Source of the DNA: Bacteroidales bacterium UBA4333
Lineage (GTDB): Bacteria; Bacteroidota; Bacteroidia; Bacteroidales; Paludibacteraceae
Assembly: GCA_002394335.1 (NCBI GenBank)
Contig: DGTP01000016.1
Location: 186,001 to 250,000, forward strand
Direction: 5' to 3'
DNA: 64,000 bases
Shown here: positions 51,463 through 60,681 of the stretch, one piece after another
How the letters are laid out: each line of letters opens with the position of its first letter
How positions within the stretch are numbered: the first letter of the stretch is position 1
The notes under the pieces: model-generated
What the model was told of the DNA's origin: nothing
Seen by the model: only the letters and a program-made list of their open reading frames with translations
Databases searched by the model: none
Made by a program: the position numbers and the translations under genes

Positions 51463-52392
51463 ATGAAATATTCACAGTCCATTTCTGTAGTCGTACCTAT
51501 TTATAACGACCAAGAGGTAATAGCCGAACTTCATCGCCGCTTGAAACCGGTGTTGGAAGAAATAACCTCCCATTATGAGTTGATTTTGGTGGATGACGGC
51601 AGTCGCGACAATTCATGGAACGAGATGCTCGCTGTTCGGCAGACCAATCCTAATATACGTGCTGTCAGGCTCAGTCGCAATTTCGGACAACAGAGCGCTA
51701 TTGCTGCCGGTTTGTCATTGGCGAATAATGATTTAGTGGTGTTGATGGATAGTGACCTTCAAGATCGTCCTGAAGACATTCCTACACTTATTGATGCCCT
51801 GCTTGCAGACAGACAGGCTTCGATGGCTATTGCCCAGTGGGAACAGCGGCAGGACAGCAGGTTCAAACTCGCTGTCTCGCGACTCTTCCAGACTGTCAGC
51901 AATTCCATTACCGAGATTCACACCGTACCACGGTTGGGAATCTTCCGTGTGATGCACAAGTCGGTGGTTGATGAGTTGCGCAATTTCCCGGAGAAGACAG
52001 CTACTACCGTCAGTCTTCTCTATTATATCGGCTCCAAGTATGTACCGGTGCCGCTTAAGCGCGATGCACGTTTTGCAGGAAAGAGCGGATATAACCTCCA
52101 TAAGATGCTGGCGTTGACTTTCGCACGTATATTCTCCTTCTCGATGTTTCCAATCCGCATGGTCACTTATCTCGGAGGGTTCTTATGCATTGGATCCATG
52201 TTAGCGGCACTGATTCTTGTTATTTATAAACTGACAGGAAATGTTGTTACAGGATGGACAAGTACCATGGTTTTACTGCTCTTCCTCTTCGGACTCAATT
52301 TCGCCTTCCTCGGTATATTGGGAGAATATGTGGGACGCATTTTCCTGGAGACCAAACAAAGACCTAAATTCATGATTGGAGAAATAGTATGA
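51463..52392 (+). CDS. GT2 polyprenyl-phosphate glycosyltransferase (ArnC/GtrB-like)
   Basis: Transfers a sugar from a nucleotide donor to undecaprenyl phosphate at the cytosolic face. The GT-A domain shows SVVVPIYNDQEVI, LILVDDGSRDNSW, LVVLMDSDLQDRPEDIP and the RDARFAGKSGYN block; two C-terminal helices (about 225-300) anchor it. Length 309 fits ArnC and GtrB. Starts 3 bp after the ATP-grasp stop and overlaps the acyltransferase start. Confidence 0.9.
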   Translation: MKYSQSISVVVPIYNDQEVIAELHRRLKPVLEEITSHYELILVDDGSRDNSWNEMLAVRQTNPNIRAVRLSRNFGQQSAIAAGLSLANNDLVVLMDSDLQDRPEDIPTLIDALLADRQASMAIAQWEQRQDSRFKLAVSRLFQTVSNSITEIHTVPRLGIFRVMHKSVVDELRNFPEKTATTVSLLYYIGSKYVPVPLKRDARFAGKSGYNLHKMLALTFARIFSFSMFPIRMVTYLGGFLCIGSMLAALILVIYKLTGNVVTGWTSTMVLLLFLFGLNFAFLGILGEYVGRIFLETKQRPKFMIGEIV

Positions 52393-52937
52393 GTCCGGCA
52401 ATCAAATATAACTTGGAGCAGTTGCACCGAATGGTTGGACAACGGCTGGTAATGTCGCCTTGGTTTGATTTGCCCATTGGTCTTCAATGGCGTGACTCCA
52501 AGTACCGGAGGCTTTTCCATGCCGGAAAGTCGCTCCATGTCGGTCATAATGTACATATTGACCGTGAGCACAAGCAATACACAGGCTCTATCTCCATCGG
52601 ATCCAAGGTCTTTATTAGCCACGATGTTCTTCTTGACTATACCGGGCATCTTACCATCGGGAACGAGGTTTGGATACTTCAGGGGACACATATCCTGACA
52701 CATGAACATGACATCACTGTCTTGCGCCAAACGGGTGTCAACCCCACAACTCAGACATCTCTTGTCATCGAGGATAAAGCTTATATCGGCTCCAATGTGA
52801 CTATCCTTCCGTCTTGCCATCGCATCGGACGGGAAGCGGTTATTGCTGCCGGAGCAGTCGTGACACACGATGTGCCGGATTATACACTTGTCGCTGGAGT
52901 GCCTGCCAAACCTGTCAAAACACTTCCCCATGACTAA
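52389..52937 (+). CDS. Hexapeptide-repeat acyltransferase
   Basis: Left-handed beta-helix transferase of 182 residues with SISIGSKVFISHDVLLDY, IGNEVWILQGTHILTHEHD (active His region), AYIGSNVTILPSCHRIGREAVIAAGAVVTHDVP and VAGVPAKPVKTL. Probably acetylates the 4-amino or a hydroxyl group of the sugar made by WecE. Overlaps both neighbours. Confidence 0.85.
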   Translation: MSPAIKYNLEQLHRMVGQRLVMSPWFDLPIGLQWRDSKYRRLFHAGKSLHVGHNVHIDREHKQYTGSISIGSKVFISHDVLLDYTGHLTIGNEVWILQGTHILTHEHDITVLRQTGVNPTTQTSLVIEDKAYIGSNVTILPSCHRIGREAVIAAGAVVTHDVPDYTLVAGVPAKPVKTLPHD

Positions 52938-53265
52938 GACCGTTCAATATATAGCGCTGATTTTGGTGTACTTGTTCTACGCCTCCATCTCCATCATACT
53001 CAAGTACACCGGGCTGCAGACACCTCTCACATTGCCGTGGTGTATCGGCTTTGCAGGACTCATTTTCACGCTTGGTATCTATGCCATTGCTTGGCAACAG
53101 ATACTCAAACGCATTGATCTCGGCACAGCATATATGTTCAAAGGCACAAGCCTCATCTTCATTATGCTGCTCCTTAATATCTGCTACGGCGAACCTGTCA
53201 CGCCAACCAAGTTGATAGCTACCGGAATTATAGTTTTGGGCATTGCCCTTTACGCTAAATCATAA
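52930..53265 (+). CDS. Small EamA/SMR-type transporter (ArnE-like)
   Basis: 111 residues with four helices, starting MTKTVQYIALILVYLFYASI and ending MLLLNICYGEPVTPTKLIATGIIVLGIALYAK, the pattern of SMR-size EamA proteins. Paired with the next gene like ArnE and ArnF, which flip undecaprenyl-phosphate-aminosugar to the periplasm. The ATG overlaps the acyltransferase end by 8 bp. Confidence 0.8.
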   Translation: MTKTVQYIALILVYLFYASISIILKYTGLQTPLTLPWCIGFAGLIFTLGIYAIAWQQILKRIDLGTAYMFKGTSLIFIMLLLNICYGEPVTPTKLIATGIIVLGIALYAKS

Positions 53266-53273
53266 ATCGAAGT

Positions 53274-53606
53274 ATGGGATATATTCTTGTGATAATCAGT
53301 GCTTTGATAGGTGTTGTCAGCCAAATGATGCTCAAGCAATCTGCACGACTGCAACACCCCTCTTGGTGGCGTGAATATATAAACATCTGGGTCATCGGGG
53401 GCTACTCGCTCATGGTGCTTAGTTTGGTCGTCAATCTACTGGCGATTCATATGGGGATTTTGGCGCAGGAGGTCAGTATCATCGAGTGTATCAACTATCT
53501 CCTTATTCCTATTGCAGCCTGGTTAGTGTTCCATGAACCGATCACAAGGCGCAAAGCACTCGCCATTGCCATTATACTGGTGGGAGTGGTAGTATTTTTT
53601 CTATAA
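53274..53606 (+). CDS. Small EamA/SMR-type transporter (ArnF-like)
   Basis: 110 residues with four helices (MGYILVIISALIGVVSQMML, IGGYSLMVLSLVVNLLAIHM, INYLLIPIAAWLVFHEPITRRKALAIAIILVGV). Likely forms a heterodimer with the preceding protein and flips a lipid-linked sugar. Starts 8 bp after it. Confidence 0.8.
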   Translation: MGYILVIISALIGVVSQMMLKQSARLQHPSWWREYINIWVIGGYSLMVLSLVVNLLAIHMGILAQEVSIIECINYLLIPIAAWLVFHEPITRRKALAIAIILVGVVVFFL

Positions 53607-53630
53607 CGATAAATTAAAACACATAAACAT

Positions 53631-54770
53631 ATGATCAATTTCAATCAACCTCATCTCACCGGCAAAGAAGCACATTACATGTACGAAGCCGTTTATGAAG
53701 GTAAACTCTCCGGTAATGGCAAATTCACCAAGCGTTGTCAGGCATGGTTTGAACAGCGTTATGGTTTTGCCAAAACACTTCTCACAACCTCCGGCTCCGA
53801 CGCTTTGGAAATGTGTGCCATGTTATGCAATCTGAAGCCCGGCGATGAGGTTATTATTCCATCTTATACCTTCGTTTCTACGGCATTGGCTTTCTTGCGC
53901 GAAGGTGCCAAGGTGGTATTTGCCGACTCCATGAAACGTAATCCTAACTTGGACGCCCAGACATTGGAAGCCCTTATTACTCCGCGCACCAGAGTGATTG
54001 TGCCGGTTCATTATGCCGGTGTGGCTTGCGAAATGGATGCTATCATGGCTGTAGCCAGCAAGCATAATCTCCTCGTCGTCGAAGACGCCGCCCAAGCAAT
54101 TGATTCATACTATACTTCGAACATACAACATAAAATATTGCCTCTCGGAGGCATCGGGCATCTTGCCGCCTTTTCCTTCCATGAGACAAAAAACATTACA
54201 GCCGGAGGCGAGGGTGGTTTGCTTGTTGTCAATGACGAACGATTCATCCGTCGCGCCGAAATAATATGGGAGAAAGGCACTAACCGTGCAGAGTTTTTCC
54301 GCGGTGAAGTCAACAAATACGGATGGGTGGATATGGGTTCCTCTTTCTTGCCGGCGGAGATCAATGCCGCTTTCCTCTGGGCACAACTGGAAAACCTTGA
54401 TGACATCCAGGCCAAGCGCAAACAACTCTGGAACCGCTATTACGATAATCTGTCGAAAGTCCATGCCTCTTTCTCTCTTCCAGACATACCTGATTATGCC
54501 ACCAATAACGCGCATATGTTCTATCTTGTATTGCCGGATTTGGAGAAACGCACAGCGTTTATCAAATATCTCAAGGAACATGGCATCGGAGCTGTCTTCC
54601 ATTACCTCAGCCTCCATTCCTCCGAGTACTATCGCGCACGCCATGACGGGCGGCAACTACCAGAGTGCGACCGTTATGCCGATTGTTTGGTTCGTTTGCC
54701 TCTGTTCTATGATCTGACCATTGAGCAAGTCGATTTTATCTGTGATACGATCAGGGACTTTTTCGCCTAA
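53631..54770 (+). CDS. wecE: dTDP-4-amino-4,6-dideoxygalactose transaminase WecE
   Basis: PLP enzyme of the DegT/DnrJ/EryC1 family that makes TDP-Fuc4N from TDP-4-keto-6-deoxyglucose. The similarity to E. coli WecE/RffA is strong throughout: KLSGNGKFTKRCQAWFEQR, IPSYTFVSTALAF, TRVIVPVHYAGVACEMD, VVEDAAQ, and SFHETKNITAGGEGG with the Schiff-base Lys. 379 residues. It defines the sugar handled by this operon as a 4-amino-4,6-dideoxyhexose. Confidence 0.93.
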   Translation: MINFNQPHLTGKEAHYMYEAVYEGKLSGNGKFTKRCQAWFEQRYGFAKTLLTTSGSDALEMCAMLCNLKPGDEVIIPSYTFVSTALAFLREGAKVVFADSMKRNPNLDAQTLEALITPRTRVIVPVHYAGVACEMDAIMAVASKHNLLVVEDAAQAIDSYYTSNIQHKILPLGGIGHLAAFSFHETKNITAGGEGGLLVVNDERFIRRAEIIWEKGTNRAEFFRGEVNKYGWVDMGSSFLPAEINAAFLWAQLENLDDIQAKRKQLWNRYYDNLSKVHASFSLPDIPDYATNNAHMFYLVLPDLEKRTAFIKYLKEHGIGAVFHYLSLHSSEYYRARHDGRQLPECDRYADCLVRLPLFYDLTIEQVDFICDTIRDFFA

Positions 54771-56338
54771 TGCGTACATTCTACCGACATATTCTCCCTG
54801 TTTTGGGACCACTGTTTCTTATCGCATCGCTGCTTTGGTCGCTATGGTTCGTTTTTGCCGGATTTGGCAATCACATGGATCCCCTCTACTGGCTGTATAA
54901 ATACCAGCATTTGGACGGCGGATGGATGTCGGCAGGAACACTGCTGTTCGGGCACTTTTGTGTACGAGTCTTCGGGGCTCAACTCCTCCCGTTGCGTCTT
55001 ATCGGGTGGGGGATTACCGTTCTTGCCATAGCATTGCCTTACATCTGTCTTCTGGCGCCCAAACAGCGTCTCGGCAATCTGCATTGGCTCGCTTTGGCAT
55101 ATTTTATGATGGGCTATGGAGCCTTTCAGGAACTCTCTCCCGGAACACTCACTGTCTTATTGCTTGTCCTCATTGCGCTCTTCGCCATCCGGTATCTCCA
55201 TTCCCCAACGCTTTTATCCGCCATTTTTATCGGTCTGTTCACCGGCGTGGCTATTGCAGTCCGTTTCCCTAACATCCTTGTTATTATACCTTTACTGCCT
55301 GTCTTCGCCCTACCTGTTATCCGTTCCGAAGAGGGTCAGACACACCGGATATGTATCAACGCACTCAGTGCTCTCGTTGCCCTTACCGCTTCAGCCGGCA
55401 CTCTATACTGGCTTTCGGCAGAGTTACTAACGTTCTCTACCACCGACCCCTCCATGGGAGGCACTCACGGTATAGCCAAGATGATCACCAATCTATGGGA
55501 TAAAGGCGCGTTGTTGCTCGGCTTTGCAGCCCTCTGGTATGGTATTGTGGCTATAGGACGCAAGTCCTGGTATTGGGCAGTTCCTGTTGCCGCCGGAGTA
55601 GGGTATTATACCACATATGCGTTTGGAGAACAATGGTATAATATAGACCTGACCTATTGTCTTTCAGCCGCCTGTGTTGTTTCGGCACTCGCTTCGAAAC
55701 GTTCTGCCCTTGCTTTTCTCACTGCCATGCTTGCCATCGCTACCATGGGAACGGATGTCGCATGGCTCAAACTCTTTCCTGCGGTGCTTGCTCTTATTCC
55801 TGTTTTGCCAAAAGTCTATCCGGCGAAGATGCGCACCTATTTATATTTAGTACTTATCGGTTTTGCCATTCCGCAAACCATCCGGTTTGCAGTCAATTCT
55901 GTGGGAAACTCTGATCTGTACGCTTCCACCACGCGTGCCGGCATCGCTCCCTACAAAGGGATATATATAGATTCCAAAAGCAACACCTATCTGGAGCAAT
56001 TGTCTGCCGATTATCAATGCTACGGAGTCGCCGATAACACAATCTCTGTCGGCTCTGACATCCATTTGATACGCTCTGTAACCGGATGTCAGGCCGGTGC
56101 TTACAATGAGTTTTGGTCGAATATCTTTGATTCTATCTATACTGCCAGATACGAACCCCTCATTATTGAAAAACAACCTGTTGTCTTCTGTGCTTTCTCG
56201 CCGCAGTTCAAGACAAAAAAATCATATAAAGACAAAAACTCTGCCTTCGAGCAAATGCTTATGCGGAATGGATATAAGCCTATAGACCGCTCACAAAACA
56301 AATACATGATCTATCTTCCAAACAAACCTCAACCCTAA
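54770..56338 (+). CDS. GT-C-like polytopic membrane protein
   Basis: 522 residues with about eleven hydrophobic helices and a C-terminal soluble domain. An early loop holds NHMDPLYWLYKYQHLDGGW, and an RFPN block follows the fifth helix, a layout like ArnT/PMT-type glycosyltransferases. Probably transfers the lipid-linked aminosugar to its final acceptor. The ATG overlaps the last base of the WecE stop. Family not firmly recognised. Confidence 0.65.
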   Translation: MRTFYRHILPVLGPLFLIASLLWSLWFVFAGFGNHMDPLYWLYKYQHLDGGWMSAGTLLFGHFCVRVFGAQLLPLRLIGWGITVLAIALPYICLLAPKQRLGNLHWLALAYFMMGYGAFQELSPGTLTVLLLVLIALFAIRYLHSPTLLSAIFIGLFTGVAIAVRFPNILVIIPLLPVFALPVIRSEEGQTHRICINALSALVALTASAGTLYWLSAELLTFSTTDPSMGGTHGIAKMITNLWDKGALLLGFAALWYGIVAIGRKSWYWAVPVAAGVGYYTTYAFGEQWYNIDLTYCLSAACVVSALASKRSALAFLTAMLAIATMGTDVAWLKLFPAVLALIPVLPKVYPAKMRTYLYLVLIGFAIPQTIRFAVNSVGNSDLYASTTRAGIAPYKGIYIDSKSNTYLEQLSADYQCYGVADNTISVGSDIHLIRSVTGCQAGAYNEFWSNIFDSIYTARYEPLIIEKQPVVFCAFSPQFKTKKSYKDKNSAFEQMLMRNGYKPIDRSQNKYMIYLPNKPQP

Positions 56339-56394
56339 ACAATTATACAATGATACTCAACATTCGGTACATTACACAAAAAAATGTAAATTTT

Positions 56395-56428
56395 CTTGCA
56401 TATGTTGTATTTTTTTTGTACTTTTGTA
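56395..56428 (+). promoter_or_regulatory. Promoter of fabD
   Basis: -33 CTTGCATATG, 20-nt T-rich spacer, -7 TACTTTTGTA (56419-56428). Confidence 0.8.
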
Positions 56429-56448
56429 CCCAAATTTGATGATTATAC

Positions 56449-57318
56449 ATGAAAGCTTTTGTTTTTCCCGGTCAAGGCTCTCAGTTTGAGGGCATGTGTA
56501 AAGACTTGTACGAATCCTATTCGGTGGCTCGTGAACTATGTGAACGCGCCAACGATGTGTTGGGATTCCGCCTCACAGATATTATGTTCAATGGCACTTC
56601 GGAGCAACTCAAACAAACCGATATAACACAGCCTGCCGTCTTCCTCCATTCGGTGGTCGCCAATCATGTAATGACTATTGACGAACCGCAAATGGTAGCA
56701 GGGCACAGCCTTGGCGAATACTCGGCTTTGGTTGCTAATCGCACTCTTCGTTTCGAAGACGCTCTGCTCCTGGTACAAAAGCGCGCGCGGGCGATGCAGA
56801 AAGCGTGTGAGATGCAAGAGTCAACTATGGCAGCTGTTCTGGGAATGGCGGACGATCGAGTGGATCAGATATGCCAGCAAGTCACCGGAGATGTTGTCGT
56901 GGCTGCTAACTTCAACTGCCCCGGACAAGTCGTGATCTCCGGTACTGTCTCCGGCGTAGAGCGCGCTTGCGAACTCCTCAAGGAGAACGGTGCCAAAAGG
57001 GCGTTGAGGCTTCAGGTAGGCGGAGCATTCCATTCGCCTTTGATGGAACCGGCAGCCGAGGAACTGCGTGAAGCGATTCTGGCTACAGAGTTCTTTGAGC
57101 CTATCTGCCCAATCTATCAGAATACTAATGCGTACCCGCAGACCGATCCGGAGGCTATCCGCCAGAATCTGTTATCACAACTGACCTCGCCGGTTCGTTG
57201 GACTCAAACCATTAAGAATATGATTGCTGACGGAGCCACTGAGTTCTATGAATACGGTCCGGGCGATGTCCTTAAAGGGCTCATCCGGAAGATCAACCCG
57301 GACATCACCGTCGGATAA
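56449..57318 (+). CDS. fabD: Malonyl-CoA:ACP transacylase FabD
   Basis: Loads malonate on acyl carrier protein for fatty acid synthesis. FPGQGSQFEGM opens the protein; the nucleophile is Ser87 in GHSLGEYSAL; the catalytic His is in GGAFHSPLMEPA (near 196). Length 289 is normal. Followed by hpt after 80 bp. Confidence 0.94.
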   Translation: MKAFVFPGQGSQFEGMCKDLYESYSVARELCERANDVLGFRLTDIMFNGTSEQLKQTDITQPAVFLHSVVANHVMTIDEPQMVAGHSLGEYSALVANRTLRFEDALLLVQKRARAMQKACEMQESTMAAVLGMADDRVDQICQQVTGDVVVAANFNCPGQVVISGTVSGVERACELLKENGAKRALRLQVGGAFHSPLMEPAAEELREAILATEFFEPICPIYQNTNAYPQTDPEAIRQNLLSQLTSPVRWTQTIKNMIADGATEFYEYGPGDVLKGLIRKINPDITVG

Positions 57319-57398
57319 TAATCTTATTGTTCTTCTTCCCATGCATTTTGCGTGAGGCGTTTTTGCCCGTTCCCACAGCGGCTGATCTATTAGCAAAC

Positions 57399-57947
57399 AT
57401 GACTCTGACAGATAAACTCACAATACAGGGACTTACTATTGAACCCTTTGTTACGCAAGAGCAGATCGCTGTGCTTGTGCATAAAATCGCTCGTCAGATT
57501 TCTGCCGAATACAACGGCAAAACACCACATTTTATCATTGTGCTCAAGGGGGCAGTCTTCTTTGCTACAGACCTGTTGCGGGAAATATCCATTTCCTGTT
57601 CCATATCGTTTGTCCGGCTCCGCTCATATCAAGGTACTTCCTCCACAGGTAAGGTGGAAGAGTTACTGCCGCTTGACACCGATATCACAGACAAAGATGT
57701 TATTGTAATCGAAGATCTGATAGACACCGGTGTGACGATGCACTATTTCAAACAACAACTTGCAGCTATGCAGCCCCGTTCGATAGCAATAGCTTCACTG
57801 CTCTTCAAACCGACACAACTGCTCTTTGAGGACGCCAAACCGGACTATTACGGACAGGAGATTCCCAAAGAATTTATTATCGGATACGGGATGGACCTGG
57901 ACGGATTGGCACGCAATTTGCCGCAAATCTATAAACTATGCAAATAA
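57399..57947 (+). CDS. hpt: Hypoxanthine phosphoribosyltransferase
   Basis: Purine salvage enzyme, 182 residues. The PRPP loop is [14 protein letters not shown], and [16 protein letters not shown] plus [18 protein letters not shown] form the other active-site parts. The ATG chosen (MTLTDKLTI) gives the usual length; a TTG 24 codons upstream would add an atypical tail. The 3' end overlaps dsbD by 10 bp. Confidence 0.93.
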   Translation: MTLTDKLTIQGLTIEPFVTQEQIAVLVHKIARQISAEYNGKTPHFIIVLKGAVFFATDLLREISISCSISFVRLRSYQGTSSTGKVEELLPLDTDITDKDVIVIEDLIDTGVTMHYFKQQLAAMQPRSIAIASLLFKPTQLLFEDAKPDYYGQEIPKEFIIGYGMDLDGLARNLPQIYKLCK

Positions 57948-59629
57948 AACGAAACTTTTACATACTTTTCCTTTTTCTGCTCACTTGCGGAACTTACTGC
58001 TTGCCTCTCCACGCGGAGATTGTGCAGCCGGTTGAATGGAGCGGGGAAGACTTAGGCGACAGTGTGCGCCTTACCGCCCGTATTGACAAAGGGTGGCACA
58101 TGACTATTATCGAGTTTGGAGACAGGGAGTTTGATCAGGAGTTCTCCGACTCTTTCTCTATTACCGTGGCAGCGAACGAGCTGGTGCCTATCCGTTTCAA
58201 TGCCTGCGATGATAAGAGGTGTACCGCACCGGAGGTGTGGGAGTGGGAAGCTGACTGCGGGTGCGAGACTGTCTGCCCGTTGCCGACAGCCTCCGTGGGC
58301 AATGCCGCAATCAGCAAGGAGCAAATTCAAAATTCAAACTCCAAGATTCAAAATGATACCCATTCCTTATGGATTATATTCCTCTTGGGGTTGTTAGGCG
58401 GACTGCTTGCAATTTTCACGCCTTGTGTGTGGCCGATTATTCCGATGACAGTCTCGTTCTTCCTCAAACGCACGGATCAAGGTGCACGCAATGCAATCCT
58501 ATACGGTCTTAGTATCGTAATTCTGTATGTAGGGCTCGGACTACTTGTGACAGTACTCTTTGGTGCTTCCGCACTTAATGAGTTGAGTACCAATGCTGTT
58601 GTGAATATCATTTTCTTCCTGATATTAGTCATCTTCGCACTCTCTTTCTTCGGACTTTTTGAGATCACGCTGCCGGACAACTGGTCCACAGCCTTGGATA
58701 ACAAAGCCCGAAACACCGGTGGATTCCTAAGTATTCTGCTGATGGCATTCACATTGGTGATTGTCTCTTTTTCGTGTACCGGACCAATCATTGGTACACT
58801 GCTGGTAGAGGCTGCCGGACACTCGCTTCTGGCACCCACGATGGGCATGTTAGGTTTTGCCATCGCATTGGCTTTGCCGTTCTCGCTCTTTGCCATGTTT
58901 CCGCAGTGGCTCAAGCAGATGCCAAAGTCCGGCGATTGGATGACATCTTTCAAGGTCGTACTGGCTTTTCTGGAGTTGGCGCTCTCGCTCAAGTTCCTCT
59001 CGGTAGCCGATATGGCGTACGGGTGGGGTATATTGCCGCGCTGGCTCTTCATCGCAATCTGGATTGCTTGCTTCCTGGGCATAGGAATCTATCTTATATG
59101 GGATATATGGAGCGTATCGACCCCACGTAAAATCATCCGTGCGATCGTGATCATCCCATCCCTGGCTTTTGCGTTTTACCTGGTACCGGGTCTTCGCGGC
59201 GCACCGGTGAAGGCGATCAGTGCTTTTGCACCTCCTGTTGACAGGAGAGACTCCGGGTTAGGGAATTCGTTTTTCAATGACTATGACAAAGGAATGGCTT
59301 ATGCGCGTAAGACCGGCAACCCGGTTATCATAGACTTTACCGGCTACGGCTGTGTCAACTGCCGAAAGATGGAGGCTTATGTTCTTGACAACGATTCCGT
59401 CAAAGAGCGCCTGAAGAATTATGTCTTTATTGAACTCTTTGTGGACGACAGGCAAGTTGCCGGAGACGGACAAACAATAGGGGATACCAATTCCCGTATC
59501 CAGCGTGAGCAGTTCGGTTCAAATGCCCAGCCTTATTTTGTGCAACTGGATCCACAAGGAAAAATGACTGCCGAGCCAATGGCGTTTACTACAGACCCAA
59601 TGGCGTTTATCCAATGGCTTAAATACTAG
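57938..59629 (+). CDS. dsbD: Thiol:disulfide interchange protein DsbD
   Basis: Carries electrons from cytosolic thioredoxin to the periplasm. Signal peptide, N-terminal DsbD-alpha domain (30-120), eight-helix core with the redox Cys in [11 protein letters not shown] (near 163) and [10 protein letters not shown] (near 280), and a C-terminal thioredoxin domain with GCVNC (near 472-475). The linker between domain 1 and the core is made of a 7-nt repeat (AAATTCA units; [13 protein letters not shown]). May supply reductant for cytochrome c assembly. Confidence 0.93.
   Translation: MQIKRNFYILFLFLLTCGTYCLPLHAEIVQPVEWSGEDLGDSVRLTARIDKGWHMTIIEFGDREFDQEFSDSFSITVAANELVPIRFNACDDKRCTAPEVWEWEADCGCETVCPLPTASVGNAAISKEQIQNSNSKIQNDTHSLWIIFLLGLLGGLLAIFTPCVWPIIPMTVSFFLKRTDQGARNAILYGLSIVILYVGLGLLVTVLFGASALNELSTNAVVNIIFFLILVIFALSFFGLFEITLPDNWSTALDNKARNTGGFLSILLMAFTLVIVSFSCTGPIIGTLLVEAAGHSLLAPTMGMLGFAIALALPFSLFAMFPQWLKQMPKSGDWMTSFKVVLAFLELALSLKFLSVADMAYGWGILPRWLFIAIWIACFLGIGIYLIWDIWSVSTPRKIIRAIVIIPSLAFAFYLVPGLRGAPVKAISAFAPPVDRRDSGLGNSFFNDYDKGMAYARKTGNPVIIDFTGYGCVNCRKMEAYVLDNDSVKERLKNYVFIELFVDDRQVAGDGQTIGDTNSRIQREQFGSNAQPYFVQLDPQGKMTAEPMAFTTDPMAFIQWLKY
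58322..58355 (+). repeat. In-frame AAATTCA heptamer repeat inside dsbD
   Basis: Units AAATTCA, AAATTCA, AACTCCA, AGATTCA and AAATGAT encode the flexible linker between the periplasmic domain and the first core helix. Confidence 0.8.
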
Positions 59630-59654
59630 TTTAGAGTTTAATGCATAAAGAATA

Positions 59655-60431
59655 ATGTATAAAGCAGAAAGAAAAAATTACGATACCAAGCGGCCGAAGG
59701 AGAAAGAGATGATCTTTGGTGTCCGCGCTGTAATGGAAGCAATCGACGCCGGCAAGACCTTGGACAAGGTGCTGATACGAAGAGACATGAGTTCGTCTAT
59801 CGGCAAAGAACTGCTGAGCAAGCTGGACGGAACGAACACACCCGTTCAGCGGGTGCCGGTTGAGAAACTGAACCAATACACCGACAAGAACCACCAGGGC
59901 GTAATCGCCTTCTTGAGTCCTATAGAGTTCTATCCGTTAGAAAACTTCGTAGCTTCGCTTTACGACGAAGGCAAGACTCCGCTGCTAATGATGCTGGACG
60001 GAGTGACTGATGTACGTAATTTCGGAGCTATTGCACGCACATGCGTGTGTGCAGGCGTGGACGCACTCATTATAGGAACACGCGGCAGTGCTGCTATCAA
60101 CGGGGATGCTATCAAGGCCTCTGCCGGTGCACTGCACTCGTTGCCGATATGCAAGGTAGAGAACCTGCAGAACGCACTCCGGTTCCTGCAAGAGAGCGGG
60201 TTACGCATTGTGGCTGCCACCGAACACACAGAAAGGAACTATACAGAGGTAGATATGACCCTGCCAACCTGTATCGTCATGGGAAGCGAGGAGAAAGGCA
60301 TCTATGAGGAGAACCTCAAACTCTGTACCGACCAGGTGCGGTTGCCGATGACGGGTGTTATAGAGAGCCTCAATGTATCCGTTGCCGCCGGTGTGTTCAT
60401 CTACGAAGCTATCAGGCAAAGAAACAAATAA
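59655..60431 (+). CDS. rlmB: TrmH-family 23S rRNA 2'-O-methyltransferase RlmB
   Basis: SPOUT (knotted) methyltransferase, 258 residues, predicted to methylate G2251 of 23S rRNA. The N-terminal substrate domain begins MIFGVRAVMEAIDAGKTLDKVLI. Motif 1 is DVRNFGAIARTC, motif 2 VMGSEEKGIYEE, motif 3 MTGVIESLNVSVAAGVFIYE. A short basic extension precedes the domain. RlmB is the best match among TrmH paralogues. Confidence 0.88.
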   Translation: MYKAERKNYDTKRPKEKEMIFGVRAVMEAIDAGKTLDKVLIRRDMSSSIGKELLSKLDGTNTPVQRVPVEKLNQYTDKNHQGVIAFLSPIEFYPLENFVASLYDEGKTPLLMMLDGVTDVRNFGAIARTCVCAGVDALIIGTRGSAAINGDAIKASAGALHSLPICKVENLQNALRFLQESGLRIVAATEHTERNYTEVDMTLPTCIVMGSEEKGIYEENLKLCTDQVRLPMTGVIESLNVSVAAGVFIYEAIRQRNK

Positions 60432-60475
60432 GAAAATCTAAAATAGAAACAGTATTAACCCTTTATTCCCTCCCA

Positions 60476-60497
60476 CGGCGAGGAGGAATTATCGCCG
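60476..60497 (+). promoter_or_regulatory. Hairpin holding an AGGAGG in its loop before rubredoxin
   Basis: Stem CGGCGA and TCGCCG with the loop GGAGGAATTA, 7 nt before the rubredoxin ATG. Shine-Dalgarno-like sequences are rare in this window, so a structured one is notable. Confidence 0.5.
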
Positions 60498-60504
60498 AGC
60501 AATT

Positions 60505-60663
60505 ATGGCAAAATATGTTTGTGACGTATGTGGTTATGAGTATGATCCGGTAGCAGGTGATCCGGATAACGGCATTGCTCCCGGTACGGCTTTTGAAGAT
60601 CTTCCCGCAGATTGGGTTTGCCCGTTGTGCGGCGTTGGTAAAGATCAGTTCACCCAAGCTTAA
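60505..60663 (+). CDS. Rubredoxin
   Basis: A 52-residue Fe(SCys)4 electron carrier with Cys6, Cys9, Cys39 and Cys42 (YVCDVCGY and WVCPLCGV) and the core [16 protein letters not shown]. It stands 18 bp before the flavodiiron protein gene and is its likely electron donor. Confidence 0.95.
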   Translation: MAKYVCDVCGYEYDPVAGDPDNGIAPGTAFEDLPADWVCPLCGVGKDQFTQA

Positions 60664-60681
60664 TAACCGGTACACCTTATA

